From the NCBI GenBank assembly GCA_023423995.1, contig JAFAEL010000098.1, positions 75,140 through 139,139 of the forward strand: a stretch of DNA of 64,000 nt, given 5' to 3'. The DNA is from Pseudomonadota bacterium (lineage in GTDB: Bacteria > Pseudomonadota > Alphaproteobacteria > Rhizobiales > Beijerinckiaceae). The position numbers and the translations under genes are program-made. Shown piece by piece: positions 1 to 8,654 of the stretch. Position 1 is the first letter of the stretch. Every line of letters begins with the position of its first letter. The notes beneath the pieces are model-generated. The model did no database searches. It was not told where the DNA came from and saw only the letters and a program-made list of their open reading frames with translations.

Positions 1-257
1 TCCGTCTCTTCCGGCGAGATGGACGCAACCCGCGCCCCCTTGTTCGGCAGGAGCTCCAGCAGGCCTTCCGTCGCCAGGATCTTGATCGCCTCGCGCAGCG
101 GCGTACGCGAGATGCCGAAGCGCTCGGAGAGCTCCAGCTCGTTCACGCGGGCGCGCGGCTCGAGCTCGCCCTCGCGGATCAGTTCGCGAATGCGGTCCGC
201 CACCTCGTCATGGAGGTAGCGCTTGCTGATCGGGGCCTTGTGGAGCGGCTGGCTCAT
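1..257 (-). CDS. GntR-family (FadR/FCD-type) transcriptional regulator, 3' part missing
   Basis: Reading leftward from ATG at 257, the first ~85 residues form a GntR winged helix: a helix with DEVADRIRELI, then NELELSERFGISRTPLREA and a GLLELLPNKGARVA wing, the usual N-terminus of FadR/FCD-type GntR regulators. The C-terminal ligand domain lies outside the window. The start codon overlaps the stop of the upstream FAD/Fe-S dehydrogenase (ATGA), so the two are translationally coupled and the regulator probably responds to the substrate or product of that 2-hydroxyacid dehydrogenase (inference). Confidence 0.85.
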   Translation of the reverse strand, partial: MSQPLHKAPISKRYLHDEVADRIRELIREGELEPRARVNELELSERFGISRTPLREAIKILATEGLLELLPNKGARVASISPEET

Positions 258-3181
258 GCGGCCCTCAATGCCCCGTCGAGCACGCGGGCGACATGGACCG
301 CATCGCGCCCCGCGCCGTCATGGATCTGGTGGCGGCAGCTCGTCCCGTCGGCGACGACGAGGTCGTCCGGTCCCGCCTTTCGGAGTGCCGGGAGAAGTGA
401 GATTTCGGCCATGGCGAACGAGACGTCGATGGTCTTCGCACCGTAGCCGAAGGCCCCGGACATTCCGCAGCAGCTCGACTCGACGGTCCGAACCTCCAGG
501 CCGGGCACGGCTTTCAGCACGGTCTCGACCGCTCCCATCACGCCAAAGGATTTTTGGTGGCAATGGCCGTGCAGGTGGGCAACCCGTCCGTTCTGACCGG
601 AGAGCGGCAGCGCAATGCGCCCCGACGCGAGGTCGGCCGCGAGCGCTTCCTCGAAGAGCAGCGTGGCTTGCGCGAGAGGTTCGACCTCGGCCTTGGGCAG
701 CAGCGCGAAGAACTCGTCCCGGAAGGTGAGCAGGCAGGAAGGCTCCAGCCCGACCACGCGGGCGCCTTTGGCTACATAGGGCGCGAGAGCGTCGAGGGTG
801 CGGCGCGCCTCCGCGCGAGCCTCGTCGACGAGGCCGGCCGACAGGTAGGTCCGGCCGCAGCAGAGCGGGCGCTTGCCGTCCTGCGGCGCGACCCGGTGCA
901 GGCGGTAGCCGGCGGCGCGGAGCACGCGCTCGGCCGCCTCCAGGTTCTCGCGCTCGTAATAGCGGTTGAAGGTGTCGCCGAAGAGCACGAGGTCGAGCCC
1001 GCCGCCGGCGACATCCGCTGGGGAAGCGGCAGGTCCGCCCTCGGCCCAGGGTCGGCCCCATTTCGGCAGGGTCCGCCGGGCCGAGAAGCCGAGATAGCGC
1101 TCGGTCGCACGCGCCACCGGGCCGATGCGGTCGCGCAGGTTGAGCAGCGGCGCGAGTTTCGATGCCACGGGCGCATAGCGGGGCAGGTGCGCGATCAGCC
1201 GCTCCTTCAGGGGCAGGCCGTGCCGGGCGTGATAGTGGTGCAGGAACTCGATCTTCATCCGGGCCATGTCGACGCCCGTCGGGCATTCGCGGCGGCAGCC
1301 CTTGCAGGAGACGCAGAGGTCGAGCGTCTCCTTCATTTCGGCCGACGTGAACGCGTCCGGCCCGAGCTGGCCGGAAATGGCGAGGCGCAGCGAGTTGGCG
1401 CGCCCGCGGGTGACGTGCTGCTCGTCGAGCGTCGCCCGATACGAGGGGCACATCGTGCCGGCGAGCGTCTTCCGACAGGTGCCGTTGTTGTTGCACATCT
1501 CGACCGCCTGGCCGAACGAGCCCCATTCGGACCAGTCCAGCACGGGCTTCGCCGGCTCCACGGTTTGGTAGCCGGGCGGAAAACGCATCAGCGACCGGTC
1601 GTCCATTCGGTGCGGGCGGACGATCTTCGAGGGGTTCAGGCGGTTCTCCGGGTCGAACCCATCCTTCACCTCCTCGAAGGCGCGGACGAGCCGCGTGCCG
1701 AACATCCGCTCATGGAACTCCGAGCGGGAGATGCCGTCGCCGTGCTCGCCCGAATGCGAGCCCTCGAAGCGGCGGACGAGGTCGTAGGCCGCTTCCGCAA
1801 TCTCGCGCATGGCGCGCGCGCCGGCCTCGTCCTTCATGTTCAGGATCGGCCGCACATGCAGGCAGCCGACCGAGGCATGCGCGTACCAGGTGCCGACCGT
1901 GTCGTAGCGGCTGAAGAGCTCGGTCACGGCGTCGGTGTAGTCGGCGAGGTGCTCCAGCGGCACCGCGCAATCCTCGATGAAGGAGACGGGTTTTCCGTCC
2001 CCCTTCATGGACATCATGATGTTGAGGCAGGCCTCGCGCACCTCCCAGACGGAGCGCTGGCGCGGCGGCTCGGTCACCTCGACCACGGCATCCGGAAAGC
2101 CGTGGTCGGCCATGCAGGCATCGAGGCGGCGCAGGTCCCCCCGCAGGCTCGCGAGGTCGTCCCCCGCGAATTCGACGAGCAGGAGGCAGTCCGGCTGGCC
2201 CTTGGTGATGTCGGCGAGCGTGCGGCGGAAAAGCGGGATGTCGGCCCCGAGCACCAGCACGTTGTTGTCGACGAGCTCGACCGCGACCGGCCCGAGCTCG
2301 ACGAGGTGGCGCGTCGTCTCCATGGCCGAGCGGAAGGACGGGAAGTGGCAGACGCCCATCACGCGATGCGTCGGCAGGCGCGAGAGCTTCAGCGTCACCT
2401 CGGTCGTGAAGGCGAGGGTGCCTTCCGAGCCGACGAGGAGATGGGCGAGGTTCGGATGCTCAGGAAGGAGCGCGTCGAGATTGTAGCCGCCGACCCGCCG
2501 CTGCACCTTCGGGAACATGCGCAGAATCTCGTCGTGCTCGCGGTCGGCCAGCGCGACCATGCGGTCGGCGAGGTCGGCCGCGCGATCCGATCCGGCGAAG
2601 CCCGCCGCGTTGCCGCCGCGCGGCCCGGCCGTGATCTCGTCGCCCTCGGGCAGGAGCGCCCGGATCCCGAGCACGTTGTCGACCATCTTGCCGTAGCGGA
2701 TCGAGCGAGCGCCGCAGGAATTGTTCCCCGTCATACCGCCGATCGTGCAGCGGCTCGCCGTGGAGGGCTCGACGGGGAAGAACCAGCCGTCGCCCTTCAG
2801 CCGCCCGTTCAGGTGCTCGAGCACAAGCCCAGGCTCGACGACCGCGATCCCTGCCGCGACATCGACCGAGCGGATCGCCTTCAGGTGGCGCGAGCAATCG
2901 AGCACGAGGCCGGAGCCGATCGGCTGGCCGTTCTGGGAGGTGCCCCCGCCGCGCGCGATGACGGGCACGCCATGCTCGCGCGCGATCGTGAGCGCCGCCT
3001 GGATGTCGGCCGTGCTCTTCGGAAACAGCACGCCGGCCGGCATGATCTGGTAGATCGAGGCATCCGTCGCGTAACGCCCGCGTGTGAAGGCGTCGAAGCG
3101 GACCTCGCCCTCTAGAGCTTTCGAAAGGCGGCGCTCCAGGCCAAGATCGCGCGACGTTCCGGCCGCGTTCAGGGTGTTCAT
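254..3181 (-). CDS. FAD-binding and (Fe-S)-binding 2-hydroxyacid dehydrogenase (D-lactate / YdiJ-like)
   Basis: A 975-residue flavoprotein, similar in length and order to YdiJ/D-lactate dehydrogenase fusions. N-terminal VAO-type FAD domain (ARGGGTSQNG near residue 80), then the FAD-oxidase C-terminal domain (~270-520), a ferredoxin-like region with two cysteine groups (CNNNGTC near 570; CVSCKGCRRECP near 625) and a C-terminal CCG-type cysteine-rich domain (LCCGRT and SSCCGMSG). Such proteins oxidise D-2-hydroxyacids (lactate, glycolate, 2-hydroxyglutarate) and pass electrons to the quinone pool. It is divergent from a serine-glyoxylate-type aminotransferase and GlcG-like gene, which favours glycolate or a related hydroxyacid, but the substrate cannot be read from sequence. 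ATG at 3181 is the natural start; the end overlaps the GntR start. Confidence 0.85.
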   Translation of the reverse strand: MNTLNAAGTSRDLGLERRLSKALEGEVRFDAFTRGRYATDASIYQIMPAGVLFPKSTADIQAALTIAREHGVPVIARGGGTSQNGQPIGSGLVLDCSRHLKAIRSVDVAAGIAVVEPGLVLEHLNGRLKGDGWFFPVEPSTASRCTIGGMTGNNSCGARSIRYGKMVDNVLGIRALLPEGDEITAGPRGGNAAGFAGSDRAADLADRMVALADREHDEILRMFPKVQRRVGGYNLDALLPEHPNLAHLLVGSEGTLAFTTEVTLKLSRLPTHRVMGVCHFPSFRSAMETTRHLVELGPVAVELVDNNVLVLGADIPLFRRTLADITKGQPDCLLLVEFAGDDLASLRGDLRRLDACMADHGFPDAVVEVTEPPRQRSVWEVREACLNIMMSMKGDGKPVSFIEDCAVPLEHLADYTDAVTELFSRYDTVGTWYAHASVGCLHVRPILNMKDEAGARAMREIAEAAYDLVRRFEGSHSGEHGDGISRSEFHERMFGTRLVRAFEEVKDGFDPENRLNPSKIVRPHRMDDRSLMRFPPGYQTVEPAKPVLDWSEWGSFGQAVEMCNNNGTCRKTLAGTMCPSYRATLDEQHVTRGRANSLRLAISGQLGPDAFTSAEMKETLDLCVSCKGCRRECPTGVDMARMKIEFLHHYHARHGLPLKERLIAHLPRYAPVASKLAPLLNLRDRIGPVARATERYLGFSARRTLPKWGRPWAEGGPAASPADVAGGGLDLVLFGDTFNRYYERENLEAAERVLRAAGYRLHRVAPQDGKRPLCCGRTYLSAGLVDEARAEARRTLDALAPYVAKGARVVGLEPSCLLTFRDEFFALLPKAEVEPLAQATLLFEEALAADLASGRIALPLSGQNGRVAHLHGHCHQKSFGVMGAVETVLKAVPGLEVRTVESSCCGMSGAFGYGAKTIDVSFAMAEISLLPALRKAGPDDLVVADGTSCRHQIHDGAGRDAVHVARVLDGALRAA

Positions 3182-3270
3182 TCTTGTCGTTGTCCAGACC
3201 GGCTTGACGTGCCCGCCGGCAAAGATAATACAAAATGCAATCCGGGCAACCGCCCATCGGGGAGGGTTCA

Positions 3271-4464
3271 GTGAGCTACCAGGCCGGCCGTCATTTCCTG
3301 CAGATCCCGGGGCCCACGAACACGCCTCTTCCGGTGCTCGCCGCCATCGCGAAGCCGACCATCGACCATCGCGGGCCGGAATTCGGCAAGCTCGGCCGCG
3401 AGGTGCTGGCCGGCATCAAGACGATCTTCAAGACCGAGAACCCGGTGATCATCTATCCGGCCTCCGGCACCGGTGCCTGGGAAGCGGCGCTCTGCAACAC
3501 GCTCTCGCCCGGCGACCGCATCCTGATGGCCGAGACCGGCTGGTTCTCGACGCTCTGGAGCCGCATGGCGAAGAAGCTCGGCCTCGAGGCGGAAGTCATC
3601 CCGGGCGATTGGCGCCACGGCGTCGATGCCGGCGCGATCGAGGCGCGGCTCGCGGAAGACAAGGGCCGGTCCATCAAGGCCGTCTGCATCGTGCACAACG
3701 AGACCTCGACGGGCGTGACCTCCGGCGTCGCGGCCGTGCGGCGGGCGATCGACAAGGCGGGCCATCCGGCCCTCCTCCTCGTGGATACGATCTCCTCGCT
3801 CGGCTCGATCGACTACCGCCACGACGAATGGGGCGTAGACGTCACCGTCGGCGGCTCGCAGAAGGGCCTGATGCTGCCGCCAGGGCTGTCCTTCAACGCC
3901 ATTTCGGACAAGGCGCTCGCCGCCTCCAAGTCAGCGAAGCTGCCGCGCTCGTTCTGGGACTGGGAGGAGATGCTGGCGATCAACGCCAAGGGCTTCTTCC
4001 CCTACACGCCCTCGACGAACCTCCTTCAGGGCCTGAACGTCGCGATCGGCATGCTGCACGAGGAAGGTCTCGACAACGTGTTCGCCCGGCACGACCGCGC
4101 CGCGGAGGCAACGCGCCGCTGCGTGCGCCACTGGGGCTTCGAGATCCAGTGCGCCGAGCCGGCGGAGTATTCCTCCTCGCTCACGGCCGTCCGCTTGCCC
4201 GAAGGCCATTCCGCCGACAATCTCCGGGCCGAGATCCTCGAGCGGTTCAACATGTCGCTCGGCAACGGCCTCGGGCCGCTCGCCGACAAGGTCTTCCGCA
4301 TCGGCCATTTGGGCGACTTCCATAACCTGATGGTCACGGGCGTGCTCACCGGGGTCGAGATGGGCCTGCGCGTCTGCGGCATCCCGCACAATTCCGGGGG
4401 CGTCGAGGCCGCGATGAGCTATCTCGCCGGAAATGCCGCGCCTGGCGCGATGCCGGCCAATTGA
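3271..4464 (+). CDS. Class V aminotransferase, serine-glyoxylate aminotransferase type
   Basis: 397 residues from GTG 3271, chosen because a strong Shine-Dalgarno (GGGGAGGG, 3259-3265) lies just upstream and the protein then begins at the usual HFLQIPGPTNTP motif; an ATG at 3235 in frame has no such site. Class V PLP fold; the PLP-binding lysine is in VGGSQKGLMLPPG, and the IYPASGTGAWE cofactor loop is present. Family members transfer the amino group of serine or alanine to glyoxylate, giving glycine and hydroxypyruvate or pyruvate. It faces away from the hydroxyacid dehydrogenase and is followed after 11 nt by a GlcG-like gene, consistent with glyoxylate/glycolate metabolism. Confidence 0.9.
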   Translation: MSYQAGRHFLQIPGPTNTPLPVLAAIAKPTIDHRGPEFGKLGREVLAGIKTIFKTENPVIIYPASGTGAWEAALCNTLSPGDRILMAETGWFSTLWSRMAKKLGLEAEVIPGDWRHGVDAGAIEARLAEDKGRSIKAVCIVHNETSTGVTSGVAAVRRAIDKAGHPALLLVDTISSLGSIDYRHDEWGVDVTVGGSQKGLMLPPGLSFNAISDKALAASKSAKLPRSFWDWEEMLAINAKGFFPYTPSTNLLQGLNVAIGMLHEEGLDNVFARHDRAAEATRRCVRHWGFEIQCAEPAEYSSSLTAVRLPEGHSADNLRAEILERFNMSLGNGLGPLADKVFRIGHLGDFHNLMVTGVLTGVEMGLRVCGIPHNSGGVEAAMSYLAGNAAPGAMPAN

Positions 4465-4475
4465 GGGACGAAACC

Positions 4476-4901
4476 ATGCTGACGCTCGACCAGGCCCACG
4501 CCGTCCTGCATGCCGCGATTGCCGAGGCCGGCAAGCGGGGCCTCAAGCCGCTCGCCGTGCTGGTGCTCGATGCACGCGGCGCGCTCAAGGCCGCCCTCGT
4601 GCAGGACGGCTCGTCGCTGTCGCGGGACAAGGTGGCGTTCGGCAAGGCTTATGGGGCGCTGTCGCTGGGGATCGGGTCGCGCGCGCTGCACAAGCGCGCC
4701 GAGGAGCAGCCCTATTTCGTCTCGGCCGTGAACGGCCTCTTGGGCGGCGCGCTGATCCCAGTTCCGGGTGGCGTGCTGGTCAAGGATCAGGCCGGCGCCG
4801 TGCTCGGAGCCGTGGGCATTTCGGGCGACACCTCGGACAACGACGAGGCCTGCGCCACGGCCGCCATCGCGGCCGCTGGGCTCGTAGCAGACGCCGGCTA
4901 G
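4476..4901 (+). CDS. GlcG/HbpS-family haem-binding-type protein
   Basis: 141 residues from ATG 4476 (GAGGGA 8 nt upstream; a TTG overlapping the previous stop at 4461 is a weaker alternative). The HbpS/GlcG fold is recognised by LDQAHAVLHAAIAEA at the N-terminus, LAVLVLDARGALKA, a DKVAFGKAYGAL helix and the GGVLVKDQ...GAVGISGDT strand-turn. Members are found beside glycolate/lactate and diol oxidation genes; some bind haem, but biochemical roles are mostly unproven. Gene order (aminotransferase-GlcG, opposite a 2-hydroxyacid dehydrogenase) suggests an accessory role in hydroxyacid use. A paralogue lies at 35667-36092. Confidence 0.8.
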   Translation: MLTLDQAHAVLHAAIAEAGKRGLKPLAVLVLDARGALKAALVQDGSSLSRDKVAFGKAYGALSLGIGSRALHKRAEEQPYFVSAVNGLLGGALIPVPGGVLVKDQAGAVLGAVGISGDTSDNDEACATAAIAAAGLVADAG

Positions 4902-5450
4902 GCAGCTCGAGAAAGACAGGATCTCCGTCCCGGGCACCATGCCGCTGTCGGGGATTGTGAGGGCGCGCCGCTCCGAGACGGGCCGGGGGCTTGGCTCGAC
5001 GGCGCACCCTCTTCCTCCGTCGTCCCGACCGCGCTTTGCTCCCGGGGCGCAATGAGAGAGTAAGTCGGTCCCTTGCTCGGGGGCGTTTCAGCGTTCTCAC
5101 CAGTAGATTGGGCGGGCAGTTCGTCCTGTCCGCCGGACCCCGCCCACCCGTCAGGCTGGCGCGGGCGACACAGCCGGGAGGCCGAGGGCTCAGGCGGCTC
5201 GTTCGGGGATGCGCGAAAGGTCCGGCCGATCTCGCCGGCTCGGGGCGCCAGAGACGCCCCAAAAACAGAATGATCGAACGCCCTGCGCCCTTGGCGGCCC
5301 TTCGACCTTGAGTTGTCGAAAGCCATGAAGGTTGTTCACCCGGCCTGGGCTATGAGGCCGGGCAGCGAAGCCAACCATCCCTGACGGAATGCCCGATGAG
5401 TTCCTCGTTCTGGGGCGGGGGCGCGCAGCAAGTTGCGAGACATTGTCTGA
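4902..5450. other. 549-bp intergenic region with inverted repeats, no convincing gene
   Basis: No open frame here has a ribosome site or recognisable protein. Two dyads are visible: TTCGAC-N8-GTCGAA (5301-5320) and CCCGGCCT-N8-AGGCCGGG (5339-5362), the latter a stable hairpin that could end transcription from the aminotransferase operon; a GGGGCG/CGCCCC stem (5242-5260) is followed by an A-run, not a T-run. The last ~90 bases must hold the promoter of the diguanylate cyclase. Confidence 0.4.
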
Positions 5451-6782
5451 ATGACGGAAACCGTTACCGACCGCGCCTCCATCCGGCTCCTCCGTGACAT
5501 CGTCGCCGAGCATGGGACCGTCCTGGTGGCGCGGTTCTACGATGTGCTGCTCCAGGACGCCGAGGCGCGGAGCTTTCTCAGCCACTCGGTCGTGCATGAC
5601 CGCTTGAGCGCTTCCTTGCTCAAATGGCTGATCGCGCTGCTCGGCGAGGACGACATCCGCATGTCGGATGAGCTTCGGGGGCAGCAGAAGACGATCGGCG
5701 AGGTGCATGCCCGGATCAAGGTGCCGATCCATCTCGTGATGGAGGGCGCGATCGTCATCAAGGAGGGCCTTGCCGAGTTCCTGGTGGCGGCAGGCGACAT
5801 CGAGGCCTCCTCGGCGATGGGCGCGGCGCGGCTGGCCAATGTGCGGATCGACACCGCCATCATGCTGATGAGCCAGGCCTACGTGAACGACGCCACCGCC
5901 CGCGCGCGTCTCGATGAGGCCTATCGCCTGTTCTCGATCGACCAGGATGTCGCGACCGAGCGCGAGGCGCAGCGGGCGAGCCTGATGGAATGGAGCCAGA
6001 AGACCCTGTTCGGCCTGCTGCGCGGGCAGGCTCAGGTGGGCCTCGACCGGCTCGCCCACTCGCCCTTCGGCCTGTGGCTCCGTCACCGGGCGGAATTCAT
6101 GTTCGAGAAGTCTGGGCGGTTCCAGGAACTTCTGGCGGAAACGCATCGGATCGACGGGACGCTGCTGCCCCAGTTGGAGGATATGGGCCAGCATAACCGG
6201 CAGGCCGCTGCCCTGACCGATCTGCAGGCGGCGGTCGACCGCGTCGCCTATCTCCTAGGTGAGCTCTTCCAGACGCTCACCGCGCTCGAGAATGGGCGGG
6301 ACCCGCTGACCCGTGCGCTCAACCGCCGCTTCCTGCCGGCGATCCTGGGCCGGGAGATCAGCTTCGCCAACCAGAGCAAGACCCCGCTCTGCATCATCCT
6401 GCTCGACGTCGATCACTTCAAGGCGATCAACGATCGCCATGGGCACCAGACCGGCGACGGTGTCCTGCGGCAGGTCGCGCAGGTCATCATGGATCATGTC
6501 CGGCCGAGCGACTTCGTGTTCCGCTACGGCGGCGAGGAGTTCCTCGTGGTGCTGACCGAGACCGCGGTCGGCGATGCCCAGATCGTGGCCGAGCGCATCC
6601 GGCTCGCCCTGGAGATCACAAAGTTAGACACGGGCACGTCCGAGGCACTCGCGATAACGGCCTCGTTCGGCATCGCCGCCCATGGCGGCCACCCGGATCA
6701 GCAGTATCTCATCAAGGCAGCGGACCAGGCGCTCTATGCAGCCAAGTCTGCCGGACGGAACCGGATCGAAATCGCGACGTGA
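5451..6782 (+). CDS. Globin-coupled diguanylate cyclase (GGDEF)
   Basis: 443 residues. The N-terminal ~170 residues are a protoglobin sensor, marked by GEVHARIKVPIHLVMEG with the presumed proximal haem histidine at residue 86. A helical middle (~180-285) links to a C-terminal GGDEF domain: DVDHFKAIND metal site and an intact GGEEF active loop at 360-364. An RxxD product-inhibition site (RPSD, 351-354) sits exactly five residues before it. Expected activity is synthesis of cyclic di-GMP from GTP, controlled by oxygen, CO or NO on the haem, as in DosC-type proteins (family knowledge). Monocistronic; converges on the ABM gene. Confidence 0.9.
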   Translation: MTETVTDRASIRLLRDIVAEHGTVLVARFYDVLLQDAEARSFLSHSVVHDRLSASLLKWLIALLGEDDIRMSDELRGQQKTIGEVHARIKVPIHLVMEGAIVIKEGLAEFLVAAGDIEASSAMGAARLANVRIDTAIMLMSQAYVNDATARARLDEAYRLFSIDQDVATEREAQRASLMEWSQKTLFGLLRGQAQVGLDRLAHSPFGLWLRHRAEFMFEKSGRFQELLAETHRIDGTLLPQLEDMGQHNRQAAALTDLQAAVDRVAYLLGELFQTLTALENGRDPLTRALNRRFLPAILGREISFANQSKTPLCIILLDVDHFKAINDRHGHQTGDGVLRQVAQVIMDHVRPSDFVFRYGGEEFLVVLTETAVGDAQIVAERIRLALEITKLDTGTSEALAITASFGIAAHGGHPDQQYLIKAADQALYAAKSAGRNRIEIAT

Positions 6783-6833
6783 GGGTGTTCCCGGCGTGAC
6801 GGCCCAGGTCGCCCGGCTGAAGCCGGGTTCCGA

Positions 6834-7172
6834 TCACTCCGCGGCCTGCGACCGGCTCTCGCGGCTCAGCGTCTGGAGGACCTCGAAACCTTCGAATTGC
6901 GGATGGCCGGCATAGAGCTGCCGGGTGCCGGGCGCGCGACCATGCGCCTTCCGGAACTGCTCGGACCGGGTCCAAGCCTCGAAATCCGCCTTCGATGCCC
7001 AAACCGTGTGCGAGGAATACAGGATGTGGTCCTCGTGCTCCGGCCCGCGCAGCAGGTGGAATTCGACGAAGCCCTTCATCTCGTTGAGGTGGCTGTCCCG
7101 GTTGCGCCACACCGCCTCGAACTCGTCCGTGGCGTCCTTGAGCACTTTGAAGCGGTTCATGGCGATGAACAC
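6834..7172 (-). CDS. Antibiotic biosynthesis monooxygenase (ABM) / HmoA-like protein
   Basis: 112 residues from GTG 7172, placed by GGGAGAGAAG 5-9 nt upstream. Single ferredoxin-like ABM domain: FIAMNRFKV strand, EFEAVWRNRDSHL helix, GFVEFHLLRGP, SSHTVWASKADFEAWT. This pattern matches the haem-degrading monooxygenase (IsdG/HmoA) branch, which has conserved Asn, Trp and His; N and H are present, but haem cleavage here is inferred, not shown. Short solitary gene separated from the upstream binding-protein gene by two strong hairpins. Confidence 0.75.
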   Translation of the reverse strand: MFIAMNRFKVLKDATDEFEAVWRNRDSHLNEMKGFVEFHLLRGPEHEDHILYSSHTVWASKADFEAWTRSEQFRKAHGRAPGTRQLYAGHPQFEGFEVLQTLSRESRSQAAE

Positions 7173-7326
7173 CGTCTTCTCTCCCTGCTGAGCGGGCTCG
7201 CCGACCGGCACTACCATCCGGCGCCGAGCGAAAGACGAGGCTCCCCTGCCGCGCCGCGATAGGCGGGTCAATGGGACATGATCGCCGCCTCGTCTTCCGT
7301 CCGGTGCTGGATCGCTCAACAGGGAA

Positions 7327-7350
7327 AGCCGGCCCGCAGGCGGGCCGGCT
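7327..7350 (-). terminator. Rho-independent terminator after the binding-protein gene
   Basis: Perfect 10-bp stem AGCCGGCCCG / CGGGCCGGCT with a 4-nt loop. On the minus strand it is followed by TTTCCC, fitting termination of the mvaA-binding protein operon that ends at 7394. Confidence 0.65.
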
Positions 7351-7366
7351 CGGTGCTGTCGGTTGG

Positions 7367-7384
7367 CCGGCCCGGGCGGGCCGG
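7367..7384. terminator. Second GC hairpin next to the terminator
   Basis: Stem CCGGCCCG / CGGGCCGG separated by GG, located 9 nt beyond the stop of the binding-protein gene; with the 7327-7350 stem it forms a tandem hairpin. Confidence 0.45.
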
Positions 7385-7393
7385 GCCTGGACC

Positions 7394-8620
7394 TTAGTTG
7401 GCGGCGAGCATCGGGCAGCGGCCATCGGCGATAGGCCGGAAGGCTTCGGCGGCCGGGATGGTCTGGACGAGCTTGTAATAGTCCCACTGCCCCTTCGATT
7501 CCGCAGGCGTCTTCACCTGGAAGAGGTACATGTTGTGGATGTGGCGGCCGTCCTCGCGCACCTTGCCTTCGCCGAAGAGCGGATCCTTCGAGGGCAACTC
7601 CTTCATCTTGGCCACGACCGCCTTGCCGTCCGTCGTGTTCGCGGCCGCGACGGCCCGCAGGTAATGCAGCGTGCCGGCATAGACGCCGGCCTGGTTCGCG
7701 GTCGGACGCCGGCCCTTCATGGCGGCCGCGAAGCGGTCGGCGAAGGCGCGCGTGCCCTCGTTCGTGTCCCAGTAAAAGCCTTCGGTCAGGTAGAGGCCCT
7801 GGGCATCCTTGAGGCCGATCGCATTCACGTCGGTGAGCTGCATCAGCAGCGCCGCGAGGTTCTGTCCGCCGGCCGTGATGCCGAATTCGGCTGCCTGCTT
7901 CACCGAGTTGATCGTGTCGCCGACCGCATTGGCCAGCGCGATGACCTGCGCCTTCGATCCCTGCGCCTGGAGCAGGAACGAAGAGAAATCGGCGGCCGCC
8001 GAAGGATGGCGCACGCTCCCGACGATCTTCCCGCCTTCCGTCTTCACGACGGCCGCGGCATCCGCCTCCAGGGCATGGCCGAAGGCGTAATCCGCGGTGA
8101 GGAAGAACCAGGTCGTCTTGCCGGCTCGCAGCAGCGCCAGCGCGGTGCCGTGCGAGAGGGCCCAGGTGTCGTAGGTCCAGTGGACCGTGTTGGGCGAGCA
8201 TTTCGGGCCGGTGAGGTCGGAACTGCCAGGGCCCGAGGCGACGAACACCGCCTTGGAATCGCGCACGACCTCCTGGACGCCGAGCGCGACCGAAGAGAAC
8301 GGCACGTCGAGGATCGCGTCGACCCCTTCCTGGCCCACCCAGCGCCGCGCCGTCGCGGTGCCGATATCCGGCTTGTTCTGGTGGTCGGACTGGATCAGCT
8401 CGACCTGGATCTTGCCGTTCTCCTTGGCGAAATCCTCAATGGCGAGGCGCGCAGCGACGACGGAGCCTTCGCCGGTGGAGTCCGACGCGAAGCCGCTGAG
8501 GTCTGTGAGCACCCCGACCTTCACCTTGTTGCCGGGGATCTCCGCTCGGGTCAGGCCGGTCGTCGCCATGAGGGCGAGGGCCGCCGTCAGGCCGATGCCC
8601 CATCTCGTTCGTCTCACCAT
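7394..8620 (-). CDS. Branched-chain amino acid-type ABC transporter substrate-binding protein (LivJ-like)
   Basis: 408 residues from ATG 8620, which has GGGAGG 7 nt upstream; upstream in-frame ATG at 8692 lies inside the end of the reductase gene. A basic N-terminus and hydrophobic stretch ending in TRAE form a secretion signal, then KVGVLTDLSGF and the periplasmic-binding type 1 fold (SSDLTGPKCSPNTVHWTYDT; AYAFGHALEADAA). Members bind amino acids, amides, aromatic or short organic acids. No permease or ATPase genes are adjacent. It lies 34 bp behind HMG-CoA reductase, so the ligand may be mevalonate or a related acid (inference). Confidence 0.85.
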   Translation of the reverse strand: MVRRTRWGIGLTAALALMATTGLTRAEIPGNKVKVGVLTDLSGFASDSTGEGSVVAARLAIEDFAKENGKIQVELIQSDHQNKPDIGTATARRWVGQEGVDAILDVPFSSVALGVQEVVRDSKAVFVASGPGSSDLTGPKCSPNTVHWTYDTWALSHGTALALLRAGKTTWFFLTADYAFGHALEADAAAVVKTEGGKIVGSVRHPSAAADFSSFLLQAQGSKAQVIALANAVGDTINSVKQAAEFGITAGGQNLAALLMQLTDVNAIGLKDAQGLYLTEGFYWDTNEGTRAFADRFAAAMKGRRPTANQAGVYAGTLHYLRAVAAANTTDGKAVVAKMKELPSKDPLFGEGKVREDGRHIHNMYLFQVKTPAESKGQWDYYKLVQTIPAAEAFRPIADGRCPMLAAN

Positions 8621-8654
8621 CGTCGTTCCTCCCGTGGTTGTTCGTTCGCGAATG

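Noticed and set aside
554..3115. 853-codon open frame opposite the FAD/Fe-S dehydrogenase
   Set aside because: Antisense shadow of a high-GC gene; no motif and the other strand has full family motifs.
5242..5266. GGGGCG/CGCCCC stem as terminator
   Set aside because: Followed by an A-run on the plus strand; for a minus-strand terminator the run is on the wrong side.
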